Shown here in pieces: positions 54,307 through 64,000 of a DNA stretch of 64,000 bases. The stretch is from Erodium maritimum (taxonomy: Eukaryota > Streptophyta > Magnoliopsida > Geraniales > Geraniaceae). The notes under the pieces were generated by a model that was not told where the DNA came from, ran no database searches, and saw only the letters and a list, made by a program, of their open reading frames with translations. The DNA is taken from contig OY997595.1 of the NCBI GenBank assembly GCA_963921825.1, forward strand, positions 63,643,879-63,707,878, read 5' to 3'. Each line of letters starts with the position of its first letter. Position 1 is the first letter of the stretch. The position numbers and the translations under genes are program-made.

Positions 54307-55011
54307 AATCTAATCTGATTTTCTTCTTTGTTTCGCTTCCGCTTCTGCGTTTCTTCCTCACCAGTTTGCGAGTCTGCGATCGTCCCTGCGTCTAAACCTG
54401 CGATCTCCTTCGTTTCTCCTCTCTGATCGCGTTTTTCAGTACTGAGTCTGAAGCCTGTGAAGCCCATCCTTCCAGGCCCGTGGATCCTGTTTTTAATTCA
54501 CACAGATTCAATCTCGCGCAGACGTCTCCAATCGCGTCTCCCTGCTGCTACTCGCGCGACTTCTTAACTCTGCTGCGTCTCCCTACTGACTGCTCGCGCG
54601 ACTTCTACCTGCTGCTGCATATTGCAGCTTCCATTTGCTGCTATTGCACGCTCGTTTACTGCTGCACATCCCAGTCCAAGCTCACTGCTGATCACTCTGC
54701 GTTTATCATCCCAACGGTGGAGGTTTCATTCGAAATTTTCTAATCTGTGCTCATATATTGCTACAGTGGGTTTCAATTTGTCTCAATTAATTTGGTGAGT
54801 TGCTGCGTGAATATGGTGTGTTGCTGAGTGAATATTCATGTCATTTATTGCTGCCATTTAATGTTGGTAGTGTAGTACCATTTAATTATTGTCAGAAGAT
54901 TGGATCTTTTTGCAACTACCGTGAATTGTTGCTAGTTTCATTTGAATCGCACGACTCTGTTGCTGTTGGCTACGTCCAAATCTATTAAAATCGCACAGCT
55001 CTTCTGCTACT
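54307..55011 (+). other. Leader of copia element A
   Basis: C/T- and GC-mixed non-coding leader with no gag frame; frames are short and interrupted. The gag region that should lie here is missing. Confidence 0.5.
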
Positions 55012-56550
55012 ATGGCTGATCCTCTCCATGGGCCGTCGAACTGGGCCCAGCATCCCGCCTCTCCATGGGCCGTCTCACAACAACCCGGGTGGACTACAAC
55101 TGCTCCCACACCTTGTTCGTACTTGACAACGCCTGCTCCAGGATTTTGGCCTCGTGGGCCGACGACCCAGCAATGGGCCAATCTTACCATGCAGCTAGCT
55201 CCTGATCGAAAATGGTACATGGACTCGGGTGCCTCTTCTCATATGACGGCAAACTCAGGTACCTTACGTTCTTATATTAATTCAAATATTAATCGTTCTG
55301 TTATTGTTGGTGACGGGAATAACATCCCTATTTCTGGTTATGGACAAGCAACATTATTTCCCACACATCCCCAATACACCTTAAATAACGTTATCCATGC
55401 CTCGAAACTTGTTAAAAATTTAGTTTCTGTACGCCGTTTTACCTGTGATAATAATGTCTCGATTGAATTTGACCCACTTTGGTTTTCTGTGAAGGATTTT
55501 CTGACAGGACAGCTAGTTTTGAGATGCAATAGCACAGGCGACTTGTATCCCGTCACACCTAATATTTCGTGTCAGTCGTCATTTCCTTTTTCAGCTTCTG
55601 CAACTGTATCTTCAGGATTATGGCATTCTCGCTTAGGTCATCCGGGGTCTCCGGTGTTTAATTCACTTCGTCGTAATAATCTTATTGGGTGTAAGCACAA
55701 CTTTAATTCTGTCTGTCAGTCATGTGTACTTGGTAAACATGTTAGGCTTCCTTTTCAAACATCTACTACTGTTACTTATGCACCTTTTGATATTGTGCAT
55801 GCTGATCTATGGACATCTCCTGTTTTGAGCACATCTGGTCACAAATACTACTTGATATTACTTGATGATTTCACTAATTTTGTCTGGACATTTCCTTTGG
55901 GCAAGAAATCTGATGTTTTCAAGTTATTTCTTTCATTTAGTGCTCATGTTTCTACACAATTTGGGGTCTCTATAAAAAGTTATCAGTGTGATAATGGAAA
56001 GGAGTTCGACAACTCTCCGTTTCGTGCATTTGGTGATTCGTCCGGCTTGTTGTTCCGCTTCTCGTGTCCACATACCTCCTCTCAGAATGGACGTGCAGAA
56101 CGCAAGATCAGAATTATCAACAACATGGTTCGTACCCTACTTCTTCATGCGTCCATTCCCCCGTCTTATTGGCAGTATGCATTGTCCATGTCTACTTACC
56201 TGTCCAATATTCTCCCGTCTAAATTGCTTAATTTCTCGTCTCCTACTTTTGCTCTCTATCGTCGGGTTCCTTCTTATTCTCACCTGCGTGTTTTCGGTTG
56301 TTTGTGTTTTCCTCTTTTTCCATCTACCACAATTAACAAACTGCAGGCTCGGTCTACACCATGTGTTTTTGTCGGATTTCCTCCTAATCATCGAGGGTAT
56401 GTTTGTTTTAATTTACAAACAAACAAATTCATTATATCGAGACATGTATTATTTGATGAAACGGTGTTTCCATTTGCTTCCTCTTGCTCACCCTCGCCAC
56501 ATAGCTATGATTTTTTATCTGACCCAATATCTCCAACTACACGGACTTAG
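55012..56550 (+). CDS. Copia polyprotein part: protease and integrase
   Basis: 512 open codons. After a Pro/Gln-rich start (MADPLHGPSNWAQ) come WYMDSGASSHMTANSG (protease active-site DSG), LWHSRLGHPGSPVFN with CQSCVLGKHVRLPF (integrase zinc-binding region), HADLWTSPVLSTSGHKY, YQCDNGKEFDN and SQNGRAERK (Asp, Asp and Glu of the integrase core), and RVFGCLCFPLFP. In the family this part cleaves the polyprotein and inserts the cDNA. Gag and CCHC are missing in front and the reverse transcriptase behind: the frame stops at 56550, 17 bases before element B begins. The remainder may lie beyond the window. Confidence 0.92.
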   Translation: MADPLHGPSNWAQHPASPWAVSQQPGWTTTAPTPCSYLTTPAPGFWPRGPTTQQWANLTMQLAPDRKWYMDSGASSHMTANSGTLRSYINSNINRSVIVGDGNNIPISGYGQATLFPTHPQYTLNNVIHASKLVKNLVSVRRFTCDNNVSIEFDPLWFSVKDFLTGQLVLRCNSTGDLYPVTPNISCQSSFPFSASATVSSGLWHSRLGHPGSPVFNSLRRNNLIGCKHNFNSVCQSCVLGKHVRLPFQTSTTVTYAPFDIVHADLWTSPVLSTSGHKYYLILLDDFTNFVWTFPLGKKSDVFKLFLSFSAHVSTQFGVSIKSYQCDNGKEFDNSPFRAFGDSSGLLFRFSCPHTSSQNGRAERKIRIINNMVRTLLLHASIPPSYWQYALSMSTYLSNILPSKLLNFSSPTFALYRRVPSYSHLRVFGCLCFPLFPSTTINKLQARSTPCVFVGFPPNHRGYVCFNLQTNKFIISRHVLFDETVFPFASSCSPSPHSYDFLSDPISPTTRT

Positions 56551-56567
56551 CTATTTTTTGGCCCGGA

Positions 56568-58255
56568 TGTTAGTCTTAGTGCCCGTAGTTCAATCCTAAA
56601 TGTCCAAATGTATATATCATCGTTAGCAATAAAATTAAAGCGGCTTTATATTACTTATGTGTTGGAGTAATATATCGATGTGTGCTCTGATCTATGCCCA
56701 CCATGCGAATAGAACCATAGATTGAGATAGATCACACTCGATGGGTCCCTAGTCAACAAAGCTTCACTAGAAGCGACTAGTATGAAAGATGGCTCTTTAT
56801 GGCTTACGTTCTGTTAGTCATTGGAATGGGATTCCGGAGTCTGATCATAGATATCATGTGGGACATGATATTGGACGACCCGCCCTGAATATGTGCCATA
56901 GATTAAGTCATGAACATATTCAGTGTTATAGCTTGTCATGTATCCTTAGACCAAGGAGTCTTTGTGATCGCTATGTAGTCAACAACTGAGTTTGACCTGA
57001 GCCTAACGTTGTCCGTAACAGGGCTTCCATAATGGCCAGGATTGGCTTGGGGACGGGCTACATGAGTGACACGAAAGACGGCTAAGGGATTTATCCCTCA
57101 TACTAAGGTATGAGAAAGATATCGGTTCTCGGCCACTTGATCGAGAGTGACTGGAAGAATAGCATGGCCATGCACATGATACTGGGTATCATATCTTCAG
57201 TCATCTCACATATCAAGGAACGGTGATTGAGAATAATAAGGATGACGGCTCTATGCCTTATCTCAATCAGGATATCGGAGATAAAAGGATAATGACAGGG
57301 ACGACGGAAAGGTTAGAATCGACAGGGTCAATTCGTTATGCAGTGTCAGGCAATACTAAAGTCTCGTTAGTTGCCACTTAAACAGGATCAAGTAAAATGG
57401 GATTTTACGTTGATCTATTGACATGCATAAACCTAAGGGTCACACCGGAGGATGAAACTCATTTACACATTTATGGAGAATGGCCAAAAGGGAGTTGTCT
57501 CGGGACATGACCAAAACTGGGTTTTGGGTCATGTGCCCGTAAGTGAATAGGACTTTACGGATCGAGACAAGGCTTGGAGTCTTGGGATTGATTGCGTCGG
57601 ATAATGTTGGACATTTCCGGTATGGAAGGCTTGGAGGCGATGAGCGAATCACGGGACCTCGTTGGAAATGGCCACGGGCCATGTTCCAAGAGGCCCATGA
57701 AAGGCCCATGCAACCAAGGCCCATGGAACTAATTAATCAAGTCTTGATTAATTAGTACTAAGTAAGCAAGACAAGGATTAAGGTGTTGGTGATTCACCAC
57801 CTAACCCAATCTTGTCTTGCCATACTTTGTCCTATTTACACCTTACTTGACACCATACTTGTCTCATGCCTTTAGTTGGGCAAGTATGGGTTTTGTTATG
57901 TTTAAGTCATCTGTTTTCAACATAAAAAACACAAGACAAGAATAGGAAACACAACTTCTCTCTCCCTTCCCTTGCAATTTCGGGTTTGGCAAGCTCCCAC
58001 CTCCATTTTTGTGTTCTTGAGTCCTCAAAGAGAAGAACTACGTGGCTTTGATTCCCATGTGGATACGTAGGCGTCTTGGAGACTCAAGCCAATCATTCGT
58101 TACCTGGTGTTCTTGTTTTGGTAAGAACTAGTGCTGAATTTTTCTCTTGTGAATCCATTCTTTGTTAGTTGTTTCATGGTTTTAATCGTCTCTTGATTTT
58201 CCTTGATTTTCCGCTGCGAGGGTGTTCATCTCCAACCCTACCTCGAGACCCAACA
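56568..58255 (+). mobile_element. Copia element B, 5' LTR
   Basis: 1,688 bp, from tgttagtcttagtgcccg to cgagacccaaca. Its first 660 bp align with 63341-64000 without gaps and differ at two sites (56808 G against 63581 A; 56855 C against 63628 T). It inserted into copia element A after base 56567 (flank CCGGA). The ORF-like stretch at 56789 is LTR sequence, also present in the other LTR. Confidence 0.95.
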
Positions 58256-58256
58256 G

Positions 58257-58269
58257 TGGTATCAGAGCC
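58257..58269 (+). promoter_or_regulatory. Primer-binding site, copia element B
   Basis: tggtatcagagcc directly after the LTR end (one base gap); initiator tRNA-Met type. Confidence 0.92.
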
Positions 58270-59811
58270 GTGCTACCTTCGGGATTCACAAGACGGTGTT
58301 CAAAGTTTCGGTTTTGCTTGAAAGTTTCGTTTTTGGCATGTTGTTTTGCTAAATTGTTTGATAACATGTTTTAAATTATTGTTTATGGATTTAATACATG
58401 TAAAATGAATTTTTGAAAATTATTTCAAATCTGGAAATTTTGAAAAACATTTGATTTTTCGGGTCTCGGGAGCGGGACTCTCGGGGAGCCGAAACCGGGA
58501 CCGAACGGGGCTCCATTGGACTGAGCTAGGCCAAGCATGACCATTGGATGGTTGATATGCCAAGGCTAAACCGTTTTGTTAGTTATGACGAGTTTGGAAC
58601 CGTCATGACGAACTCGAAGATCAAATGTTCAAAAGTTTCATTTTTGAACGGTTTCGATAAACCGAGCATCAAAAAATTTCGAAACTTGGCTATTAATTAA
58701 AACCGGAAAATCACATGATGTTTGATAACATGCTTGTTTGATAACACGATGTGTGATGTGATGTTGGCATGGTGTACATAATAGCCCCGAGCTCAATTTA
58801 ATTATTTATCGCTTTTCACAGCCTACGAGCCGTTAGTGTTAGCGTGTAATTATTCTTTCAAGGTGTGGTCGTCGAACCACTTGTTTGTAATATTTATTTA
58901 TTCCCGACCTGCGAGTCGTGTATTAAATTGTAATTTTTTACTCAAGATGAAGAAAGGGCGAAAAGGTCATTTGGTGGCTTTTCGGGTGTTGGCATCGGCT
59001 TGGAGTCGGTGGAGCTCAAGAAGCTAGTGGGAGTTAGTTTAGGGGGCTATTATGTGCATATTTATCGCTTTATGCTTGGTTTAGTTTATGCATGATTAAT
59101 TCTATGTGTTTTAGAATTGCATGCTTAACTTTATTTACCGAGCATATCACCTCACATGCAAAGATAAAATTGGAATTTTAATCCTTGTGTGTGAACACTT
59201 AGAACCGTCATTGCATTGGATGTAGTTGAAGGGTTCAAAGGAAGAATTACATTGGATGTAATTTGAGGCATCATTGCATTTGGAATGTAGTTGATGTGCT
59301 CATCGCATCTAGGATGTGCAAAAGTTTTGAACACAACTGGACAAGTAAAAGCGGGTCATGTCCGATACCTCTCAATCATCAACACCTTACTACCTCCCCG
59401 TCCTATGGGTGTCGTGCGCATTAGCGGAGCATCCATGGGGAAGCGGGGTAGTAGGTTTGGACGACATATGTGGGTGTCGTGCGCATTACCGGAGCACCTA
59501 CATAGTGACGAGCCATAGTTGAAAATTGGTGGACCCGACTACGATTCTCGGCCTGAGGTTGAGCTAGGGTAACAGATAGGGTAAGTCGTGTACATAAGTA
59601 CATACCCTAGCCAAGAGTCACATTGGATGTGATTGGATGGAGTCCTACCTACATAGCTCGATTAAGTGGTGAGCATTAGTTCAGCTTAATCGAGTGAATC
59701 AAGGATCTTGGTTTTAGATTCTAAAGGTTTAGAATCGATTGTTGGTGTTTAAGCTTGATCTTCATAAAATTTATTCAGTTTACTGATTGAATTTTATCTG
59801 TTGTAGATCAA
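58270..59811 (+). other. Leader of copia element B
   Basis: About 1.5 kb of non-coding leader before gag. Direct repeats with gggtgtcgtgcgcatta and ggagcat/ggagcacc lie at 59405-59505, and cattggatgta-type repeats lie at 59211-59290. No reading frame was supported. Confidence 0.55.
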
Positions 59812-60380
59812 ATGGCAAATTCAGCGAACATTAATAGTTTGTCATTAAAAACCATTCTTGACAGGGTTAAGCTAAATGGGACAAACTATTTGGACTGGTA
59901 CAGAATTTTGAGGATAGTTCTCAAGTCTGAACGCAAAGAATATGTCTTTGACAAGGCTGTCTCTAAGACCATATCAGAGTTACATGAAGTGTCATTAATT
60001 GCTGAGAAGAATATATCAGGGATCTGGGATCCAAGGATATTCTGATGGTCAACAAGGGAATTGGAAGTGGCAAGGGCGGGGCCCATGCGCACTTGGCAGG
60101 AAAGATGAGACACATGAGAATGTCTGCTTCTACTACCAATAGCCTGGTCATTGGAACCGGGATTACAGGAAGTTCACGGCTGATCTGAAGAAGGGCAGTG
60201 GGACTGCGCCTTCATCAAATAGCGTGGATGATCTGAAGAAGGGCAGTAGGACTGCGCCTTCATCAGGAAACCTGGATGATCTAAGGAAGGGCGGTGGGAC
60301 CGTGCCTTCATCCGGTATTAACTCTATAGAGCTACATCTCTCTACTTCCAAAGATTCATGGGTATTAGATACCAGGACTG
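59812..60380 (+). pseudogene. Gag remnant and zinc knuckle of copia element B
   Basis: ATG at 59812 opens MANSANINSLSLKTILDRVK and LNGTNYLDWYRILRIVLKSE, the start of a copia gag, which breaks off near 60045; most of gag is deleted. A degenerate CCHC knuckle follows (CFYYQ, then GHWNRDYRK), and then the 16-residue repeat. The knuckle has lost two of its cysteines, so RNA packaging by this protein is not expected. Confidence 0.8.
60182..60325. repeat. 48-bp in-frame tandem repeat, three copies
   Basis: gatctgaagaagggcagt units start at 60182, 60230 and 60278. The encoded unit is DDLKKGSGTAPSSGN-like, 16 residues, between knuckle and protease. Confidence 0.9.
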
Positions 60381-61680
60381 AATCTCACACATGCACTTAT
60401 ATATGGTGGCTGAAAGTAGGAGAGGTCTGGAAAGCACGAAGTGGACCTCAGAGTTGTGGCAACTGCTGTAGGATCCATGAGTCTTGCTTTGCCAAGAGGC
60501 CTTGTCTTAGTATTGTATAATGTATATTGCATACCTACTTTTAGTAGGAATATTATATCTGTATCCGTGTTTGACAAGGAAGGATATAATGTTAATATTG
60601 GAAATGGAGTTTTCAATGTTCTATGCAATGATATGTTTTATATCAGTACTGACTTGGTTGGAGGATTGTACATATTAGATATGGGTAACAATGCTTCAAG
60701 TTCTATATATTCCGTTAATACCAAGAGGTCTAAATCCAACAATTTAAACCTAACTCTGTTATGGCACTGTCATTTAGGTCGCATAAACAAGAAGCACCTA
60801 TCAGCACTTCAGAAGTGCGAACTTTCAAGTTCATTCGAGTTCCATTCGATCGATAGGTGCAAGGTTTGTTTGATGGGCAAAATGACTAAAGTTCCCTTTT
60901 ATCGATCGCGATGAAAGGGTGGGTGAATTATTGGGGCTGATACACTCGAATGTGTGTAGACCAATAAGTTCACTTGCCAGGAGGGGTTTTAGCTACTTTA
61001 CCACATTTACTGATGATTACAGTAAATATGGTTATGTCTATTCGGTGAGACATAAGTCTGAAGCTTTTGATAAATTCAAAGAGTTTAAGACTAAAGTAGA
61101 AAACCAGCTCGACAAAGGTATTAAGGCACTTTGATTGGATCGAGGTGGAAAATACTTGACCACAGAGTTATTAGATCATCTAAAAGAGAATGGGATCCTT
61201 TTGGAATGGACTCCTCCTGGGACACTGTAGTTGAAAGGTGTAGCCAAACGGAGAAATCGGACATTGTTAGACAATGGTCCGTTCCATGATTAGTTGGACT
61301 GATCTCCCAATCTCTTTCAGGGGTTATGCTCTAGAGACGACCGCATTCATAGTGAATCGAGCTTCGACAAGGGTGTGGAAGGGACACCATTTTAAAAATG
61401 GAATGGGATGATGCCCGCTTTGTTCTTCCTAAAGATTTGTGGTTGCGAGGCTTATGTGAAACATTTGGTTTCGACTAAGCTCGAACCAAGATCTGAGATA
61501 TGCACCTTCGTGTGGTATCCCAAAGAAACAAAGGGATACTACTTCTACAATCCCAGTGAGAACATGGTGTTCGTCGCATGGGGTGGGGTCTTTATGGAAA
61601 AGGAGTTTTGTTTCCAAAGACGTCATTGGGAGGACTGTGCATCTCGAAGAAATTCAGGATGGTACAGATCTGTCTAAACC
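60350..61680 (+). pseudogene. Protease and integrase of copia element B, broken
   Basis: Order: DSWVLDTRTESH (protease, where DTG is now DTR), YNVYCIPTFSRNIISVS, LLWHCHLGRINKKHLSAL and CKVCLMGKMTKVPF (zinc-binding part), then GLIHSNVCRPISSLARRGFS, TFTDDYSKYGYVY, LDRGGKYLTTE and NGILLEWTPPGT (core). Stops at 60912, 61132 and 61228 and shifts near 60430 and 61260 disrupt the frame. No functional enzyme could be made. Confidence 0.88.
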
Positions 61681-61765
61681 AATTGGCAACCCAGTAGAAA
61701 GGAGCCAGAGATTGTCGTAGAGTAAGAACCAATTCCTGTTACAATTCCGGAAGGTCCAAGGCGAT

Positions 61766-62860
61766 TTGAAAGGATCAATCTTCCACCTCCAAGATATGGT
61801 ATCCGGAGGTGATAATGAAGTCATGGTGGATCACGATGATCCAACCACCTTTCAGGAAGTCGTGGATGGGCCCAACTCCGAGTTATGGCTGGGAGCCATG
61901 AGGGAGGAAATGCAATCCATGTCGGACAACCGAGTATGGGAACCGGTTGATCCCATCAATGGTGTGAGGACCATAGGATGCAAATGGATCTTCAAGGTGA
62001 AGATGGACATGGACGGCAATCCTCTGACCTACAAAGCTCAACTGGTGGCGAAAGGTTATAGGCAGATCCAATGGATTGACTATGAGGAAACCTTCTCCTT
62101 AGTGGCTATGGTCAAAATCGATCCAAATTCTTCTTGACATAATTGCGTATCATAATTACGAGATATGGCAAGTGGATGTCAAAACCGCTTTCCTAAATGG
62201 AAATTTGACTGAGTACGTTTGTATGTCTCGGCCCAAAGGTTTTGACGATCCGAAGAATAAAGGAAAGATTTATAAGTTGTTGAAATCCATCTATGGATTG
62301 AAACGAACTTCTCGGAGTTGGATCCTTCGTTTTGATGAAGCTGTAATTGGAATTGGCTTAATCAAGAACGAGGATGAATCTTGCGTTTATAAGAAGGCTA
62401 GTGGGAGCAATATTACCTTTCTGGTTCTCATTGAAAAGACATCCCAACCTTGCACGAGACTAAAGCTTGGTTGAGGAAGTGTTTTTCAATAAAGGACTTA
62501 GGTGATGCTTCTCATATCTTAAGGATTAAGATATGTAGAGATCGCACCAAGAGGGTCTTGGATTTAAGTCAGGGAACCTATGTGAACAAGGCATTGAGTA
62601 GGTTCTTAATGCTCGATTCAAAGAAAGGACTCTTACCCACTAGTCATGGCATTCATCTCAGCAAGACTCAGTGTCCTAAGACACCTGATGAGCTGAAAAG
62701 GATGATGAGAATCCTATGCGCCTGGGGGCAGGATCGATCATATATGCCATGGCATGTATGAGACCAGACGTCTCGTAAGCCTTATGTTGTATCAGTAGAC
62801 ATCATTCTAACCCGGGGGAAAGACGATGCTGAACTAGTCGTCGAAGGATGAGTAGACGCT
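61766..62860 (+). pseudogene. Reverse transcriptase of copia element B, broken
   Basis: DDPTTFQEVVDGPNSELWLG and VWEPVDPINGVRTIGCKWIF start the RT; then VDVKTAFLNGNLTEYV (with the D of the active region), KLLKSIYGLKRTSRSW, and after a shift HETKAWLRKCFSIKDLGDAS and VNKALSRFLMLDSKKG. The YVDD active-site segment falls in a deletion near 62430. Shifts near 62130, 62430 and 62700 were seen. Confidence 0.88.
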
Positions 62861-63329
62861 AGTTTTTCCAAGACTAATCCAGATGACTTTAGAAGTCAAT
62901 CAGGATATGTGTTTATGCTGAATGGCAGAGCTTTAGCTGGGAGAGCGTAAAGCAAGATATCATTGCCGAATCTACGACAGAGGCCAAGTACATGGATGCT
63001 GCAGAGGCAGCTAAGGAGGCTATGTGGATTTGGAAATTCATGGCAGGGCTGGGTGTAATTAAAAACCCATCCAACCCGGTGAATCCATCTTGCGACAACA
63101 CAAGGGCCATTGCGCAAGCTAAAAGCCTAGATCGTATAACAAATCCAAACATATACTGCGGCGTATCCACCTCATCAGATAAATACTGAACTGAGGTGAA
63201 GTGAAGATAACCGATATTGCAACAGATGATAACATAGCCAACCCTTTGACTAAGGCAGTGTCACTGCCTGAACATGTTAGACATGTAAAGTCGATGGGGA
63301 CATATTGGAGTTTACATTGGAACTAGGGC
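62861..63329 (+). pseudogene. RNase H of copia element B, broken
   Basis: The frame from about 62960 reads AESTTEAKYMDAAEAAKEAM and WIWKFMAGLGVI, then DNTRAIAQAKSL (RNase H), and further on ATDDNIANPLTKAVSLPEHV before the polypurine tract. Shifts near 62945 and 63185 interrupt it. Confidence 0.88.
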
Positions 63330-63340
63330 AAGTGGGAGAT
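63330..63340 (+). promoter_or_regulatory. Polypurine tract, copia element B
   Basis: aagtgggaga just before the 3' LTR start at 63341, the priming site for plus-strand synthesis. Confidence 0.85.
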
Positions 63341-64000
63341 TGTTAGTCTTAGTGCCCGTAGTTCAATCCTAAATGTCCAAATGTATATATCATCGTTAGC
63401 AATAAAATTAAAGCGGCTTTATATTACTTATGTGTTGGAGTAATATATCGATGTGTGCTCTGATCTATGCCCACCATGCGAATAGAACCATAGATTGAGA
63501 TAGATCACACTCGATGGGTCCCTAGTCAACAAAGCTTCACTAGAAGCGACTAGTATGAAAGATGGCTCTTTATGGCTTACATTCTGTTAGTCATTGGAAT
63601 GGGATTCCGGAGTCTGATCATAGATATTATGTGGGACATGATATTGGACGACCCGCCCTGAATATGTGCCATAGATTAAGTCATGAACATATTCAGTGTT
63701 ATAGCTTGTCATGTATCCTTAGACCAAGGAGTCTTTGTGATCGCTATGTAGTCAACAACTGAGTTTGACCTGAGCCTAACGTTGTCCGTAACAGGGCTTC
63801 CATAATGGCCAGGATTGGCTTGGGGACGGGCTACATGAGTGACACGAAAGACGGCTAAGGGATTTATCCCTCATACTAAGGTATGAGAAAGATATCGGTT
63901 CTCGGCCACTTGATCGAGAGTGACTGGAAGAATAGCATGGCCATGCACATGATACTGGGTATCATATCTTCAGTCATCTCACATATCAAGGAACGGTGAT
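63341..64000 (+). mobile_element. Copia element B, 3' LTR (cut by window end)
   Basis: The first 660 bp of the LTR, 99.7 percent identical by direct comparison with 56568-57227. The rest, and the right target-site duplication, lie outside the window. Confidence 0.95.

Noticed and set aside
56789-56989. A 66-codon ORF repeated at 63562-63762 as a conserved small gene.
   Set aside because: Both copies are LTR sequence of copia element B, so their identity reflects the LTR pair and not protein conservation.
1-64000. rRNA, tRNA genes, organelle-derived DNA or integrated virus genes.
   Set aside because: No such sequence was recognised. Matches to tRNA-Met are limited to primer-binding sites of 12-13 bases.

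Overview
This window is repeat-dominated nuclear DNA of a flowering plant, most likely a eudicot. The evidence is Ty1/copia elements primed by initiator tRNA-Met, L1-type LINEs whose ORF1 carries an RRM or DUF4283 domain, a PIF/Harbinger transposon with TTA target-site duplications, several MITEs, and plant gene families (DUF295/KIB F-box, MATE/DETOXIFICATION, glutamate-receptor-like and GH20 fragments). No rRNA, tRNA gene, CRISPR or bacterial operon was seen. The species cannot be named from the sequence.

Layout. 1-4970: a copia RT/RNase H remnant and its 3' LTR, split by a long LTR of an unassigned family, which is itself split by an opposite-strand solo LTR of the same family (TSD TGGTT). 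4971-9330: unclassified DNA, a decayed DUF4283 ORF and LINE relics. 9338-11143: a MITE, a TRIM-like element and a 5'-truncated LINE with an 18-bp TSD. 11241-16925: a nearly full-length L1 LINE whose ORF2 carries only three nonsense codons. 17221-18948: a complete ORF1-only LINE derivative on the minus strand with an 18-bp TSD. 19140-21100: a DUF4283/zinc-knuckle pseudogene and a copia integrase scrap. 22500-28345: a gene-fragment region (GH20 hexosaminidase, BMS1-like GTPase, glutamate receptor) holding a truncated LINE, a MITE and a 2.1-kb Harbinger element with one frameshift. 28378-30317: a second complete ORF1-only LINE derivative with TSD. 30335-32852: three LINE 3' ends in old sequence. 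32983-33960: an intact DUF295 gene, the only clean host gene. 34406-38353: a hAT-type MITE, an unexplained GC-rich stretch, a foldback with a minisatellite core, and a MULE-type MITE. 38594-46100: two more LTRs of the long-LTR family flanking LINE pieces. 47240-48608: an F-box/DUF295 gene with one frameshift. 49055-53419: a MATE transporter pseudogene in two blocks, interrupted by LINE-like insertions. 53440-64000: copia remnants, ending in a copia element with 1,688-bp LTRs whose 3' LTR runs off the window.

How the parts relate. LINE machinery explains much of the window. One autonomous-type element (EN, RT and zf-RVT) sits among at least six short relatives that end in the same GCTGATAAA(n) or TATCAAAA(n) tails, several with clear TSDs, and some carrying only the RRM-type ORF1. 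The last copia element has LTRs differing at 2 of 660 comparable sites but a thoroughly broken interior, so it probably moved recently using proteins from elsewhere. The long-LTR family appears four times as LTR-only copies, and each copy carries a different minisatellite at the same internal position. These three patterns (ORF1-only LINE derivatives, a young but defective copia, and a minisatellite-swapping LTR family) are the main leads.
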